Notes under the pieces: generated by a model
What the model was told of the DNA's origin: nothing
What the model saw: only the letters and a program-made list of their open reading frames with translations
Database searches by the model: none
In this document: piece by piece, positions 33,297 to 42,735 of the stretch
How positions within the stretch are numbered: position 1 is the stretch's first letter
Layout of the letters: each line of letters opens with the position of its first letter
Assembly (NCBI GenBank): GCA_035325995.1
Contig: DAOKYU010000002.1
Location: 186,001-250,000 of the forward strand
Origin: Thermodesulfobacteriota bacterium
GTDB lineage: Bacteria > Desulfobacterota_D > UBA1144 > Nemesobacterales > UBA2774
Direction of reading: 5' to 3'
Length of the DNA: 64,000 bases
Translations under genes and position numbers: made by a program

Positions 33297-34925
33297 ATGT
33301 CTCGAAAGAGGAAAGCAGCACCCGAGATGGAAGGCAAGAGCGATCTAATCAAAATCATGGTCCCGGCCGTCGGCGGCCAGGGCGGAGGCGTCCTTACGGA
33401 ATGGCTCGTGCAGGCCTTTTTCCTCGAGGACTACGACGTCCAGGGCATAAGCCTTCCCGGCCTCTCTCAAAGGGGCGGCTCCACCGTCTACTATCTCGAA
33501 GCGCACCCTAAACCGGAAACGGACGACAGGCAGATAATTTTCGCCCAGTTCCCCGTGCCGGGCGAAGTGGACGTAATAATCTCCCAGGAATTCCTCGAGC
33601 TCGGAAGGGCCCTTCAGCTCGGCTACGGCTCCGACAGGACAACCATCGTCACCAGCACGCACAGGATATACTCGACCCTCGAAAAACTGCCCATCGGGAG
33701 CGGCATCTATTCGGACGAGAATCTCCGAAAGATCGCGACGGCCTTTTCATCGAAGCTGATAGAATTAAACGCCCTTCAGCTCGCGAAGGACAACGGCATG
33801 GACGACCTTGCCGTAAACGCCATACTCTTCGGCGCGCTCGCCGCATCCGGCAGCCTGCCGCTTTCGAGGGAGTCATTCGTCTCCTCGATAGAAAAAGTGG
33901 GGGTAGCGGCCAAGACGAACCTCCGCGGGTTCGAGGTCGGCTGGAATTTCGCCTCCTCCAGCAAGGCCGGGGATGCCGGTAAAAAACCGGTGGTGTGGGA
34001 AACGTTCGTCAGAACGAGGGCCGACCGGCTCGAAGAATACGAGAGAGAGGTCTACCTCGGAAAGGTATCCCGGATCGAAACCGAGTTTCCGAAACAGCTC
34101 CGCGAGATTCTTGCAGAATCCATCTACAGGCTCATCGATTACCAGGACGAGGAGTACGCCGACAGGTACATCGACGACGTAAGGGAAGTATTCACACTCG
34201 ACGAATCCATGAAGGGCAACCTCAAGCTGACCGAGCATTTCGCCAGGAACCTCGCGCTTCTCATGAGCTACGAGGACGGCATAAGGGTGGCGGAGCTAAA
34301 GATAAAGTCCGACAGGTTCAAGCGCATAAAAGAGGAAATGAGGCTCCGTGACGACCAGGTATTCAAGGTCATAGATTATCTAAAGCCCGACGCCGAGGAG
34401 ATATACGGCCTCCTGCCGAACATCGTCGTCGCTCCTTTTGTGCGCATAGTGGAAAGCTCGCTGTTTAAAAAGATATGGCGGCGGAAAAGGCCCGTCACTT
34501 TCGCCCAGACACCCACGACTACATCCTTCTCCGGGTTCCTCAGGCTCTGGCTCATGACCAAAATAAAATTCATGAGGCCCCGTTCCTACAGGTTCAAAAA
34601 GGAGAGGGCGCTCATGGACAAGTACAAGGAATCGACACTTTACTACGCCGGCCTCGATTACAAGCTCGGCTCGCTCGTCGCAAGGAGCGGCTCGATGGTC
34701 AAGGGCTACGGCAAGGTGAGGCGGAGGACTATAAAGGCGTTCTACAGGCTCATGGACAACATAATCTTCCCGCTCTCCGAGTTCGAAAGGGACAAGAGAA
34801 AGAACTACGACATAACCCTCGAGGTCGGCGAAGAGGCGCTCAAGCTCGTCTCCGGCGAATCGGTCGAGGGCATCGACAAGGCCGAAAAGCTCGCGCGCGA
34901 GATAATGGAGCAGCGCGCCGCCTGA
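33297..34925 (+). CDS. iorB: Indolepyruvate oxidoreductase, beta subunit with C-terminal extension
   Basis: A 542-residue protein. The N-terminal 200 residues are the 2-oxoacid oxidoreductase gamma/beta domain, with VGGQGGGVLTEWL and PGLSQRGGST. The rest is a long helical, charged domain of the DUF6537 type found only in the long IorB form, in contrast to the short archaeal IorB of about 200 residues. It works with IorA. The start could also be the Met at 33327; neither has a clear ribosome site. Confidence 0.85.
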   Translation: MSRKRKAAPEMEGKSDLIKIMVPAVGGQGGGVLTEWLVQAFFLEDYDVQGISLPGLSQRGGSTVYYLEAHPKPETDDRQIIFAQFPVPGEVDVIISQEFLELGRALQLGYGSDRTTIVTSTHRIYSTLEKLPIGSGIYSDENLRKIATAFSSKLIELNALQLAKDNGMDDLAVNAILFGALAASGSLPLSRESFVSSIEKVGVAAKTNLRGFEVGWNFASSSKAGDAGKKPVVWETFVRTRADRLEEYEREVYLGKVSRIETEFPKQLREILAESIYRLIDYQDEEYADRYIDDVREVFTLDESMKGNLKLTEHFARNLALLMSYEDGIRVAELKIKSDRFKRIKEEMRLRDDQVFKVIDYLKPDAEEIYGLLPNIVVAPFVRIVESSLFKKIWRRKRPVTFAQTPTTTSFSGFLRLWLMTKIKFMRPRSYRFKKERALMDKYKESTLYYAGLDYKLGSLVARSGSMVKGYGKVRRRTIKAFYRLMDNIIFPLSEFERDKRKNYDITLEVGEEALKLVSGESVEGIDKAEKLAREIMEQRAA

Positions 34926-35003
34926 GCCGAAGTACGCTGGAATCCCTTCTTCTGAAATCGATCCCGGTTTTTACAAGATTACAAGAAATATCGAATGCCC
35001 GGT

Positions 35004-36128
35004 TCAGGCGTTTTCCTTCATCATTTCGACGAATTCCTCGAAAAGATACGAAGAATCGTGCGGGCCCGGCGAGGCTTCGGGGTGGTACTGCACCGAAAAT
35101 ACTGGATGCGCCCTGTGCCTGAGCCCCTCTACGGTGTCGTCGTTCAGGTTTACGTGCGTAATCTCGACGTCGTCCCCCAGGCTCCCGGGGTCTACGGCGA
35201 AGCCGTGGTTCTGGGACGTTATCTCCACCTTCCCCGTCCTCAAGTCCTTAACCGGCTGGTTACCGCCCCTGTGCCCGAACTTGAGCTTGTAGGTCTTCCC
35301 GCCGAGCGCGAGCCCGAGTATCTGGTGCCCGAGGCATATGCCGAAAACCGGTTTCTTGCCTATGAGCGTTCTCACGCTCTCGACCGCATAAGCGACCGCC
35401 GCCGGGTCCCCGGGGCCGTTCGAAAGGAATATGCCGTCCGGGTCCATGGCCAGCACCTCGTGCGGAGGCGTCCGCGAGGGAACGACCGTCACGTCGCAGC
35501 CGAGATCGGCCAGCTTTCTCAGTATGTTCTGCTTGAGCCCGTAATCGTACGCGGCCACCTTGAACCGCCTTCCCCCGGCCGATGCGCCCTCGCCCTCGGG
35601 CCGCCAGGCGCCCGTCCCCTCGCTCCAGCCGTACGGGCTTTCGCAGCTGACTTCCGTAACGAGGTCCACGCCCACGATGCCGCGCGCAGCGCGCACTTTT
35701 TTAAGCAGGCTCCCGGGGTCTGTATCGATTGTCGAAACGGCCGCCTTCTGTGCCCCCTCGGAGCGTATGAGCTTCGTAAGGGCCCGCGTATCGACGCCTT
35801 CTATACCGACGACCCCGTATTTCGCCATGTACGAGCCGAGGTCGTCTTCTGATCGCCAGTTGCTCGGGTCTCTCCAGTACTCTCTTACGACCAGCGCCTT
35901 AAGGAAGGGCCTTCTCGATTCGGCGTCCTCGGGATTTACTCCGTAGTTCCCGATCTCGGGGTAGGTCATCGTGACTATCTGGCCGTTGTACGAAGGGTCG
36001 GTCAGTATCTCCTGGTACCCGGTCATCGAAGTATTGAAAACCACCTCGCCGTGGGCCTCCCCCTCCGCCCCGAATCCCCGCCCCTCGAATACCGTACCGT
36101 CCTCCAATACCAGAATGGCTTTCTTCAT
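35004..36128 (-). CDS. carA: Carbamoyl-phosphate synthase small (glutaminase) chain
   Basis: A 374-residue class I glutamine amidotransferase subunit. The N-terminal CarA domain has EDGTVFEGRGFGAEG and FNTSMTGYQEILTDPSY. The glutaminase triad is Cys in FGICLGHQ with His and Glu in QYHPEASPGPHD. It supplies ammonia to CarB for pyrimidine and arginine synthesis. It stands alone here; carB is not in the window. Confidence 0.97.
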   Translation of the reverse strand: MKKAILVLEDGTVFEGRGFGAEGEAHGEVVFNTSMTGYQEILTDPSYNGQIVTMTYPEIGNYGVNPEDAESRRPFLKALVVREYWRDPSNWRSEDDLGSYMAKYGVVGIEGVDTRALTKLIRSEGAQKAAVSTIDTDPGSLLKKVRAARGIVGVDLVTEVSCESPYGWSEGTGAWRPEGEGASAGGRRFKVAAYDYGLKQNILRKLADLGCDVTVVPSRTPPHEVLAMDPDGIFLSNGPGDPAAVAYAVESVRTLIGKKPVFGICLGHQILGLALGGKTYKLKFGHRGGNQPVKDLRTGKVEITSQNHGFAVDPGSLGDDVEITHVNLNDDTVEGLRHRAHPVFSVQYHPEASPGPHDSSYLFEEFVEMMKENA

Positions 36129-36296
36129 GTTCGGTGAAAATACATTTGAAAAACCCGCGTGTCAAACTTTGGCCTCGCGCTCTCCGAAAATCACCGTGCT
36201 CCGCCTGCTTTCCCGTTTACGGGCTCCCGCTATGCCCCTGCCGAATCGGTGTCGAGAGCCGGGTTTATCGTAACCTTGGACTTCCGGCTCCTCTGT

Positions 36297-37376
36297 TTAA
36301 TAGAAGAATATCGCCATGAGTATCTCGGCGAATATGAGTATGATGATGACGAGCTCGAGCGTCTGGCTCTGGACCGTTCTCACCCTGTCGGTAAGCAGCT
36401 GATACAGGTTCGCTATAATGTCGAGCTTTCGGGATATGGAATTCTGCCAGGCGCGGAGATAGAGCCTCTCGGCCGCTGCGGCGTGAACGCGGGCCAGGTA
36501 GAGGTCGCCTATAAGCTTAAGGGCGTTATCCACCCTCTCCGTCAGGAGAAGCGATTCCAGCCTGAGCTCGGCGAGCGCCTGTATCGCCTTACGGTACGGC
36601 GAGCGAAGCGGGAGCAGCCAGTCACCCTGCTTTAACGAGATTCCCTGGTAATCCCCTATACGCCTGTCGAGCTGGTTGTCTATATAACGCGCCTCCAGGA
36701 GCTCGACGTTCAGGAATTCGAGCACGTAAGCCGTATCGTGGTAGTCACGGTCGTAAATGAGGGCCGCGTTCCAATCTATTACTACGAGATCGTTCTCGTA
36801 GTACGAGAGCCTGTGATTAAGCGCCTCGTCCTGCTGTTGCCGGCTTAGCGGGTCCGTTTCGAACCGAAGCACCTGCGCTATCGAAGCGCCCTCGTCCGAC
36901 AGCAGCCCGGCGGCTGTGTGAGGCCGGTCGAAATTCTCTATGACGAACAGATAATAATCTTCGACCAGCGCCGAGAGCTCGGGGCGGGTAATGGCCGGGC
37001 GGATTTCTTCCATGAACTCCAGTATCCGCTTTCTCGCGCGGGGCTCCAGGTTGAGGTCGTAGAGAGTACGGCTGAGCTTCTTGAGGTTCTCCAGCGGAAG
37101 GCCCTCGGGAAGGGGCCACTGGTACGCCAGGCTCGCGGCGCCGAAGTCGAATACGGTAACCTGCACCTGTCCCGTGTCCGATAGCGTGGAAACGGGTTTT
37201 ACCTCCCCCAGATGCACTACACGGGGCGGCTTCGCGAGCTGGAGAAAGGTCGGGGTCTGCTTCTTCGGCGAGAGCGGCTGCACGGGCGCGGACGAAGGCA
37301 CCCCGCTCAGCTTTTCGAGAGCGACTTCAAACCCGATGTCGAATGCGAAGAGCGCTATAACCCTGCCTTTCAGAAT
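36297..37376 (-). CDS. RMD1/YagE-family (DUF155) membrane protein, unusual start
   Basis: About 359 residues. The first standard start is a GTG at 37301, but the frame continues upstream with clear family-like sequence (GRVIALFAFDIGFEV, the first strand of the domain) and no ATG, GTG or TTG before the stop at 37416-37418. An AAGGA lies about 10 bases before an ATT at 37374-37376, which I take as a possible rare start. The body is helical, with ENDLVVIDWNAALIYD in the middle and one C-terminal membrane helix (LELVIIILIFAEILMAIFFY), as usual for RMD1/DUF155. Bacterial members have no settled function. A frameshift or sequencing error at the 5' end is the other explanation. Confidence 0.75.
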   Translation of the reverse strand: MLKGRVIALFAFDIGFEVALEKLSGVPSSAPVQPLSPKKQTPTFLQLAKPPRVVHLGEVKPVSTLSDTGQVQVTVFDFGAASLAYQWPLPEGLPLENLKKLSRTLYDLNLEPRARKRILEFMEEIRPAITRPELSALVEDYYLFVIENFDRPHTAAGLLSDEGASIAQVLRFETDPLSRQQQDEALNHRLSYYENDLVVIDWNAALIYDRDYHDTAYVLEFLNVELLEARYIDNQLDRRIGDYQGISLKQGDWLLPLRSPYRKAIQALAELRLESLLLTERVDNALKLIGDLYLARVHAAAAERLYLRAWQNSISRKLDIIANLYQLLTDRVRTVQSQTLELVIIILIFAEILMAIFFY

Positions 37377-37665
37377 TTCAGCCGCGTCCTTAAGTCTACA
37401 CCGGCAAAGGGGTTTTCAATAAGACGCTTCGACTGCATCCTTTTTGTCCGGGGCGGCATATAACTTTCGCGGGGCAAAGACCAGGCTCAAAATCAAGTTT
37501 TATTGACAGGTTAGGAAGGACGTTTCCCGCTCATAGGACCGGTAGCCGCGGGGCCCGTGCTCCTGAGCGGCGGCGCACCGGGTTTCGCCCGGCCTCCGGG
37601 CCCCGAGTCCGGTGTTAATTTCGCTTGATATGAATCACAATTTGCTGTATCACTAGATATAAGAT

Positions 37666-38790
37666 ATGAACACCGTTGCAAATCTGCTTCAGGAAAAGGC
37701 CCGGGCCCCGCGTGAAAAGATACTGATCGTAGACGACGAAGACGCCATCAGGAACCTTTTCGTCGAGGCGCTGAACGAGCTCGGCTACGACTGCGACGTC
37801 GCCAGGAACGGGCTCGAATGCCTCGAAAAATTTTATAGAATCAAGGACTTCGACGTCGTCCTGCTCGATGTCCAGATGCCCGAGCTAAACGGCATCGAAA
37901 CCCTGAAGAAGCTGAAGTCCTATTCCCCCGACCTCTCGGTCATTATGGTCTCGGCGTCACGGGACATCGAAAACGTCCGCGTCGCACTCAAGGAAGGGGC
38001 GTACGACTACGTGTTCAAGCCCTTTAACGTCATAGACGTGGATGCGGTCATAAGGCGCGCCCTTGAAAGAGCCGCGCTCATAAAGGCGAACAAGGACTAC
38101 CAGAAGAACCTCGAAAGGAAGGTCGCCGACCAGACGAGAGAGCTTGTCAAGCTCTATTCTGGAACGCTCGAGGCGATGATTCTTGCGCTCGACCTTAGGG
38201 AGCACGAGACGGGCCACCATTCCTACAGGGTTACGGAATACGCCCTTAACCTCGCCAGGCACCTTAAGCTCGGCGAAGCGCAGCTTTCCATCCTGGCCAA
38301 AGGCGCTCTCCTTCACGACATCGGCAAGATCGGCGTTCCCGACGAAATACTGCTCAAGCCCGACAGTCTCACCGACGAAGAATGGGGGCTCATGAAGCAG
38401 CACGCGCAGCTCGGCTACGAGCTCCTTAACAAAATAGAATTTCTAGAAGAGTCGTCCCTCATAGTCTATACGCACCACGAGCGTTACGACGGGAAGGGGT
38501 ATCCGCGCGGCCTCGCCGGCGACAAGATTCCGCTCGGCGCGAGGATATTCTCGGTAGTGGACGCGCTCGACGCCATGACATCCAAGAGGGTCTACAAGAA
38601 GGCCATGCCGTTCGAAGAGGCGATAGACAGGATAAAAGAGGCTTCCGGCACGCAGTTCGACCCGATGATCGTCGAGGCTTTCGTCGGGGTACCCGTCGAA
38701 GAGTGGAAGAACATCAGGAAGAAGGTCGCCAGCACCGGCTCCCAATACTTAAAGGGCCTCATGTTCGAGCTCAGTAAGCCAAGGTTCTAG
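37666..38790 (+). CDS. Response regulator with HD-GYP phosphodiesterase output
   Basis: A 374-residue RpfG-like regulator. The receiver domain (residues about 17-135) has the acidic pocket VDDED, phospho-acceptor Asp68 (LLDVQMPEL), a Ser switch (MVSAS) and Lys in FKPFN. A coiled-coil linker leads to an intact HD-GYP domain: HDIGKIG (His217) and HHERYDGKGYP (His270). It should hydrolyse cyclic di-GMP when phosphorylated. No histidine kinase lies next to it, so it is an orphan. The promoter region to the left is shared with the divergent RMD1-family gene. Confidence 0.93.
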   Translation: MNTVANLLQEKARAPREKILIVDDEDAIRNLFVEALNELGYDCDVARNGLECLEKFYRIKDFDVVLLDVQMPELNGIETLKKLKSYSPDLSVIMVSASRDIENVRVALKEGAYDYVFKPFNVIDVDAVIRRALERAALIKANKDYQKNLERKVADQTRELVKLYSGTLEAMILALDLREHETGHHSYRVTEYALNLARHLKLGEAQLSILAKGALLHDIGKIGVPDEILLKPDSLTDEEWGLMKQHAQLGYELLNKIEFLEESSLIVYTHHERYDGKGYPRGLAGDKIPLGARIFSVVDALDAMTSKRVYKKAMPFEEAIDRIKEASGTQFDPMIVEAFVGVPVEEWKNIRKKVASTGSQYLKGLMFELSKPRF

Positions 38791-38810
38791 GGCATCTCTT
38801 TCCAGGCCGG

Positions 38811-40238
38811 CTACTTCGCCAGCTCCGTCCTCAGTATGTCGTTCACAAGCTTCGGGTTCGCCTTACCCTGGGTCGCCTTCATGACCTGCCCGACGAAAAA
38901 CCCTATCAGCTTTTCGTCCCCGCCCTTGTATCTCGATATCTCGTCCGGATGCTTTTCGAGTATCCCGGATATGAGGCTTTCGAGCTCGCCCTTGTCCGAG
39001 ATCTGCCTTATCCCCTTCTTCTCGACGATCTCCCTTGCGGTCCCTCCGCCCGAGACCATCTCCGCGAATACGTCCTTGGCTATCTTGCCGCTTATGGTCC
39101 CGTCCTCGATAAGGTTTAAAAGCCCCGCCAGCTTCTCGGCCGTCACGGGGAATGCCGAGATGTCGTCTTCTTCCCTGAGCTCGCGGAGGACCTCGGTCAT
39201 AATCCAGTTGCCGAGGGCCTTGGGATTCTTGTAATGTGACAGCGCCTCCTCGAAATAATCCGCTATTTCGCGCGAGGACGTCAGCACCCCGGCGTCATAC
39301 TCCGGGAGCCCGTATTCCCTCGCGAACCTCTCGCGCCGCGCGTCGGGAAGCTCGGGGAGAGACGCCCTGATGGCCTCTATGTCTTCCGTGCTTATCTCGG
39401 CCGGAAGGAGATCGGGGTCGGGGAAATACCTGTAATCGTGGGCCTCTTCCTTCGTCCTCATGGAAAACGTGACGCCCTTGTCCGCGTCGTAAAGCCGCGT
39501 CTCCTGGACTATCACGCCGCCCGATTCGATGACGGCTTCCTGACGCTTGATCTCGTATTCGATGGCGCGCTGTATGAACTTAAATGAGTTTACGTTCTTT
39601 ATCTCGACCTTCGTTCCGAGCTTGTCGGAGCCCTTCGGGCGGATCGAAACGTTGGCGTCGCACCGGAGGCTCCCCTCTTCCATGTTGCCGTCGCAAACGC
39701 CGATGTATCGCAGTATGGAGCGAAGCTTCTTAAGATACGCCACCGCCTCTTCGGCGTCCGATATGTCCGGCTCGCTAACGATCTCTATCAGCGGCACGCC
39801 CGCGCGGTTAAGGTCCACCAGGCTCGAGCTCCCGGTATTATCGTGTACCAGCTTCCCCGCATCCTCTTCCATGTGTATCCTCGTCAGCCTTATCCTCTTC
39901 ACCGCCTCGCCCGACGGGATGTCGAGCCAGCCTCCGGAAGAGTAGGGCTCCTCGTACTGCGAAATCTGGTAGCCCTTCGGCAGGTCGGGGTAGAAATAAT
40001 TCTTCCTCGCGAACCGCGAGCGCCCGTGTATCGTACAGTTGAGCGCCAGCGCCGCCTTTACGGCGAGCTCGAGCGCCTTTTTGTTAAGGACAGGCAGCAC
40101 ACCCGGCATGCCGAGGCACACCGGCGTCACCTGCGAATTGGGCTCCGCGCCGAAAGCGGTCGACGCCGTCGAGAAGATTTTGGATTCGGTCTCGAGCTGC
40201 GCGTGCACCTCGAGGCCTATAACCGGTTCGAATTCCAT
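38811..40238 (-). CDS. gatB: Aspartyl/glutamyl-tRNA amidotransferase subunit B
   Basis: A 475-residue GatB of usual length. It has the N-terminal GLEVHAQLETESKIFS, the zinc-poor bacterial core with ARKNYFYPDLPKGYQISQ, and the YqeY-like tail. It activates the acyl group of misacylated tRNA with ATP and transfers ammonia from GatA. A good site (AAAGGAG) precedes the ATG. Encoded about 10 kb from gatCA. Confidence 0.97.
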   Translation of the reverse strand: MEFEPVIGLEVHAQLETESKIFSTASTAFGAEPNSQVTPVCLGMPGVLPVLNKKALELAVKAALALNCTIHGRSRFARKNYFYPDLPKGYQISQYEEPYSSGGWLDIPSGEAVKRIRLTRIHMEEDAGKLVHDNTGSSSLVDLNRAGVPLIEIVSEPDISDAEEAVAYLKKLRSILRYIGVCDGNMEEGSLRCDANVSIRPKGSDKLGTKVEIKNVNSFKFIQRAIEYEIKRQEAVIESGGVIVQETRLYDADKGVTFSMRTKEEAHDYRYFPDPDLLPAEISTEDIEAIRASLPELPDARRERFAREYGLPEYDAGVLTSSREIADYFEEALSHYKNPKALGNWIMTEVLRELREEDDISAFPVTAEKLAGLLNLIEDGTISGKIAKDVFAEMVSGGGTAREIVEKKGIRQISDKGELESLISGILEKHPDEISRYKGGDEKLIGFFVGQVMKATQGKANPKLVNDILRTELAK

Positions 40239-40307
40239 GTAATCGGGTCTCCTTTCAGTTAAATTAATGGTGATTGATAAGGGACAATTGTCAAGGACGG
40301 AGAAAGT

Positions 40308-40973
40308 ATGAGCGATAACGTGCTGGTTATTTCACCCCACCCGGACGACCTCGAAATAGGCATGGGCGGGACTGTGGCAAAGTTTATAGAGTCCGGCGTG
40401 AACGTCGTGTCCATGGTGGTGACGGACGGGAGGCGGAGCACGAGCCTCTACGGGCTCAGCGAAGACGAAATGGCGGAGCTCAGGGCGTCCGAGGTAAGAA
40501 GCGCCACGGCCGTGCTCGGGATCGGCTACCTCATACTCCTCGGTCTCGGGGACCTCCGCTCGGCGGAAAACGGGGTCTCCTTCGTCACCGCGCTCAAGGA
40601 CGCCGTCGAGCGCTTCTCCCCGCGCGAGATCTATATGCCGCACCCCGAAATCGACAAGCATCCCACCCACAGGGCGGTATCCTCCGCGGCTCTCGAAGCG
40701 CTCCGCGGGATTGAAAGAGGCCTCTTGCCGGAGGGCCTTCGAATCTGGTGCTACGAAGTATGGACGCCGCTGCCTTCCTACGACAGGCTCGAGGACATAT
40801 CCTTTCAGATGCACCTAAAGCAGGCGGCCATCGATGCACACAAGAGCCAGATCGAGTACAAGAATTACACGGAAGGGATTACGGGCCTTAACCGCTACCG
40901 CGCCGTCTTTAACGAAACGGGCGGCCTCACCGTGGCGGAATACGCCGAGGTGTTCGCGGAAATCCCGCTCTAG
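40308..40973 (+). CDS. PIG-L / LmbE-type deacetylase
   Basis: A 221-residue zinc-dependent N-deacetylase. Zinc ligands are His11 and Asp14 (PHPDD) and His121 (KHPTHR); Asp13 is the catalytic base. The family includes BshB1 (bacillithiol) and mycothiol deacetylases as well as sugar-nucleotide and lipid deacetylases. Glutathione synthetase is also encoded here, so a low-molecular-weight thiol role is not the default reading. Substrate unknown. Confidence 0.88.
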   Translation: MSDNVLVISPHPDDLEIGMGGTVAKFIESGVNVVSMVVTDGRRSTSLYGLSEDEMAELRASEVRSATAVLGIGYLILLGLGDLRSAENGVSFVTALKDAVERFSPREIYMPHPEIDKHPTHRAVSSAALEALRGIERGLLPEGLRIWCYEVWTPLPSYDRLEDISFQMHLKQAAIDAHKSQIEYKNYTEGITGLNRYRAVFNETGGLTVAEYAEVFAEIPL

Positions 40974-40982
40974 GGCTTTTGC

Positions 40983-42059
40983 TCAGGCCCGGGCCTTCCG
41001 GTCCAGGTGAAACGCACGCGCGGCGAATATAAGGAGCGTAAGCGCTGTAATCGGCATGACGTACCACAGCATCGCCCGGCCGAAGCCGTCTCGAAGGTGA
41101 TACCCGCTCGCGTCCAGAACGAGGTAAACCGTATAGGCGATGTAGTATAGGAAAAAGACGGCTCCCTCCCATCTCGCGATCAGGTTCCCGGTAAAGAAAA
41201 TCGGCATACACGCTACGCATACCGCAAGCATGACGGGCATGTCGAATTTCAGTACCGATTCCGGTATGGGAACACCGCCGGGGGCCAGAATGCCCGAGAC
41301 TCCGAGCATGAAGAGGATGTTGAAAATATTGCTGCCGACGACATTCCCGACGGCTATGTCGCGCTCTCCGCGTATACTCGCGATTATCGATGTCGCGACC
41401 TCCGGCAGCGACGTCCCCGCGGCGATGACCGTGAGCCCGATTACGAGCTCGCTCACCCCCAGATTGGTGGCGATGTAAATAGCGCCTTCCACGAGCCACT
41501 TCGAGCCGAGGATCAAAAGCCCGAGCCCGGCTGCGATGAATACAATATCTTCCACGACGGATTTCTTCTTCCCGTCGCCGTATTCTTTTTCGAATTCGTC
41601 TCCCGGCGGGATTTTTTCTTTCCGCGCCTGCCTGATCAGAAACACGACATAGGCCACTATGCAGGCGAACAGCGCTATCCCGTCCACAAGGCCGATCCTC
41701 CCGTCGAGCGACAATACGAATGCGAGGGCCGCCGATCCGATCATTATCGGGACGTCGAGCCTTATGAGCTGCCGCGACACGAAAAGGGGGACGATAATGG
41801 CGGAGATACCCAGTATGAAGAGGACGTTGAATATGTTGCTGCCCACGACGTTACCGAGGGCGATGTCACCCTGCCGGTTGAGGCTGGCCGAAAAGCTTAC
41901 CGCGGCTTCGGGCGAGCTCGTTCCGAATGCGACAACTGTAAGGCCTATTATGAGCGGGGGCATTCCCGCGATCGCGGCCAGGCGCGAGGCGCCGCGCACG
42001 AGCGCTTCGGCCCCTCCGACCAGGAGCACGAATCCGAGAATGAATAAAATTATCGTCAT
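40983..42059 (-). CDS. Calcium/sodium antiporter (CaCA family, YrbG-like)
   Basis: A 358-residue inner-membrane transporter with about ten helices in two inverted halves. Each half carries the family alpha repeat: GTSSPEAAVSFSASLN with GNVVGSNIFNVLF in the first, GTSLPEVATSIIAS with GNVVGSNIFNILF in the second. The acidic residues that bind Ca are present in both. The start overlaps the stop of the glycosylase gene upstream by 4 bases, so they are coupled. Confidence 0.92.
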   Translation of the reverse strand: MTIILFILGFVLLVGGAEALVRGASRLAAIAGMPPLIIGLTVVAFGTSSPEAAVSFSASLNRQGDIALGNVVGSNIFNVLFILGISAIIVPLFVSRQLIRLDVPIMIGSAALAFVLSLDGRIGLVDGIALFACIVAYVVFLIRQARKEKIPPGDEFEKEYGDGKKKSVVEDIVFIAAGLGLLILGSKWLVEGAIYIATNLGVSELVIGLTVIAAGTSLPEVATSIIASIRGERDIAVGNVVGSNIFNILFMLGVSGILAPGGVPIPESVLKFDMPVMLAVCVACMPIFFTGNLIARWEGAVFFLYYIAYTVYLVLDASGYHLRDGFGRAMLWYVMPITALTLLIFAARAFHLDRKARA

Positions 42060-42706
42060 ACGGGTATGCGTCCTGTCTTAAAGCTCCACAGCAGCATGTC
42101 GAGCTCGACGAGGCTTATGCCCAGCTCGTCCGAAAGGGCCTTCATCTTTTCTTCGGTCTCGATGTATCTCTTCCCGGTGGACGGAGGCTTTCCGGATTCC
42201 GTAACACCGATTTCGTGGAGCATCCCGGCCACGTTCTTGTCGAGTATGGCGTAATCAGTGTATCCGATATTTCTGAGAAAGTGGCTTGCCTGCGTGTAGC
42301 CGAGCCCCTTTATGTCCTTGTTGAGCGCGAAAAAATCCCTGAGCGCCTTCCGGTCGTCAAAGGACCTCACGAGCTCGCCGAGCCTAAAGCCGTACTCCTT
42401 TTCGAGATAGTCCCTCGTGTGAACGATAAAGTAGGCCTTCTCGGGATACTTGTGTATACCCTCCAGCCTTTGCGCCATCTCCCCGGCGCTTCCGTTTTTC
42501 AGTATATCCTTTATTGCGGCGATGGACCTGAGGCCGACTTTCGGCCCCACCGCCGACGTCAAAATACAGAACGCGAGCTCCTCGAATATCTTCTCGTCGT
42601 CCGCATTCTCGCCCGTCTTCTTGAATTCATCCAGCCGGGCCGTGATCGGCTCCTTCACCCGCTCGTACTCGGCCCTTAGCTCTTTCAGCGTCTCTTCTGA
42701 GACCAT
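42056..42706 (-). CDS. 8-oxoguanine DNA glycosylase/lyase, Ogg2 (archaeal) type
   Basis: About 216 residues from the ATG at 42706, the usual size; an ATG at 42775 would overlap the upstream gene. The helix-hairpin-helix is IKGLGYTQASHFLRN with the Schiff-base Lys133, and the Asp of the HhH-GPD site is Asp156 (AILDKN). It excises 8-oxoguanine from DNA and cleaves the abasic site. This branch is mainly archaeal and scattered in bacteria, so old transfer is possible. No ribosome site is evident. Confidence 0.85.
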   Translation of the reverse strand: MVSEETLKELRAEYERVKEPITARLDEFKKTGENADDEKIFEELAFCILTSAVGPKVGLRSIAAIKDILKNGSAGEMAQRLEGIHKYPEKAYFIVHTRDYLEKEYGFRLGELVRSFDDRKALRDFFALNKDIKGLGYTQASHFLRNIGYTDYAILDKNVAGMLHEIGVTESGKPPSTGKRYIETEEKMKALSDELGISLVELDMLLWSFKTGRIPV

Positions 42707-42735
42707 GGCGTTAATTTTATCATACGTTAGGTTGA

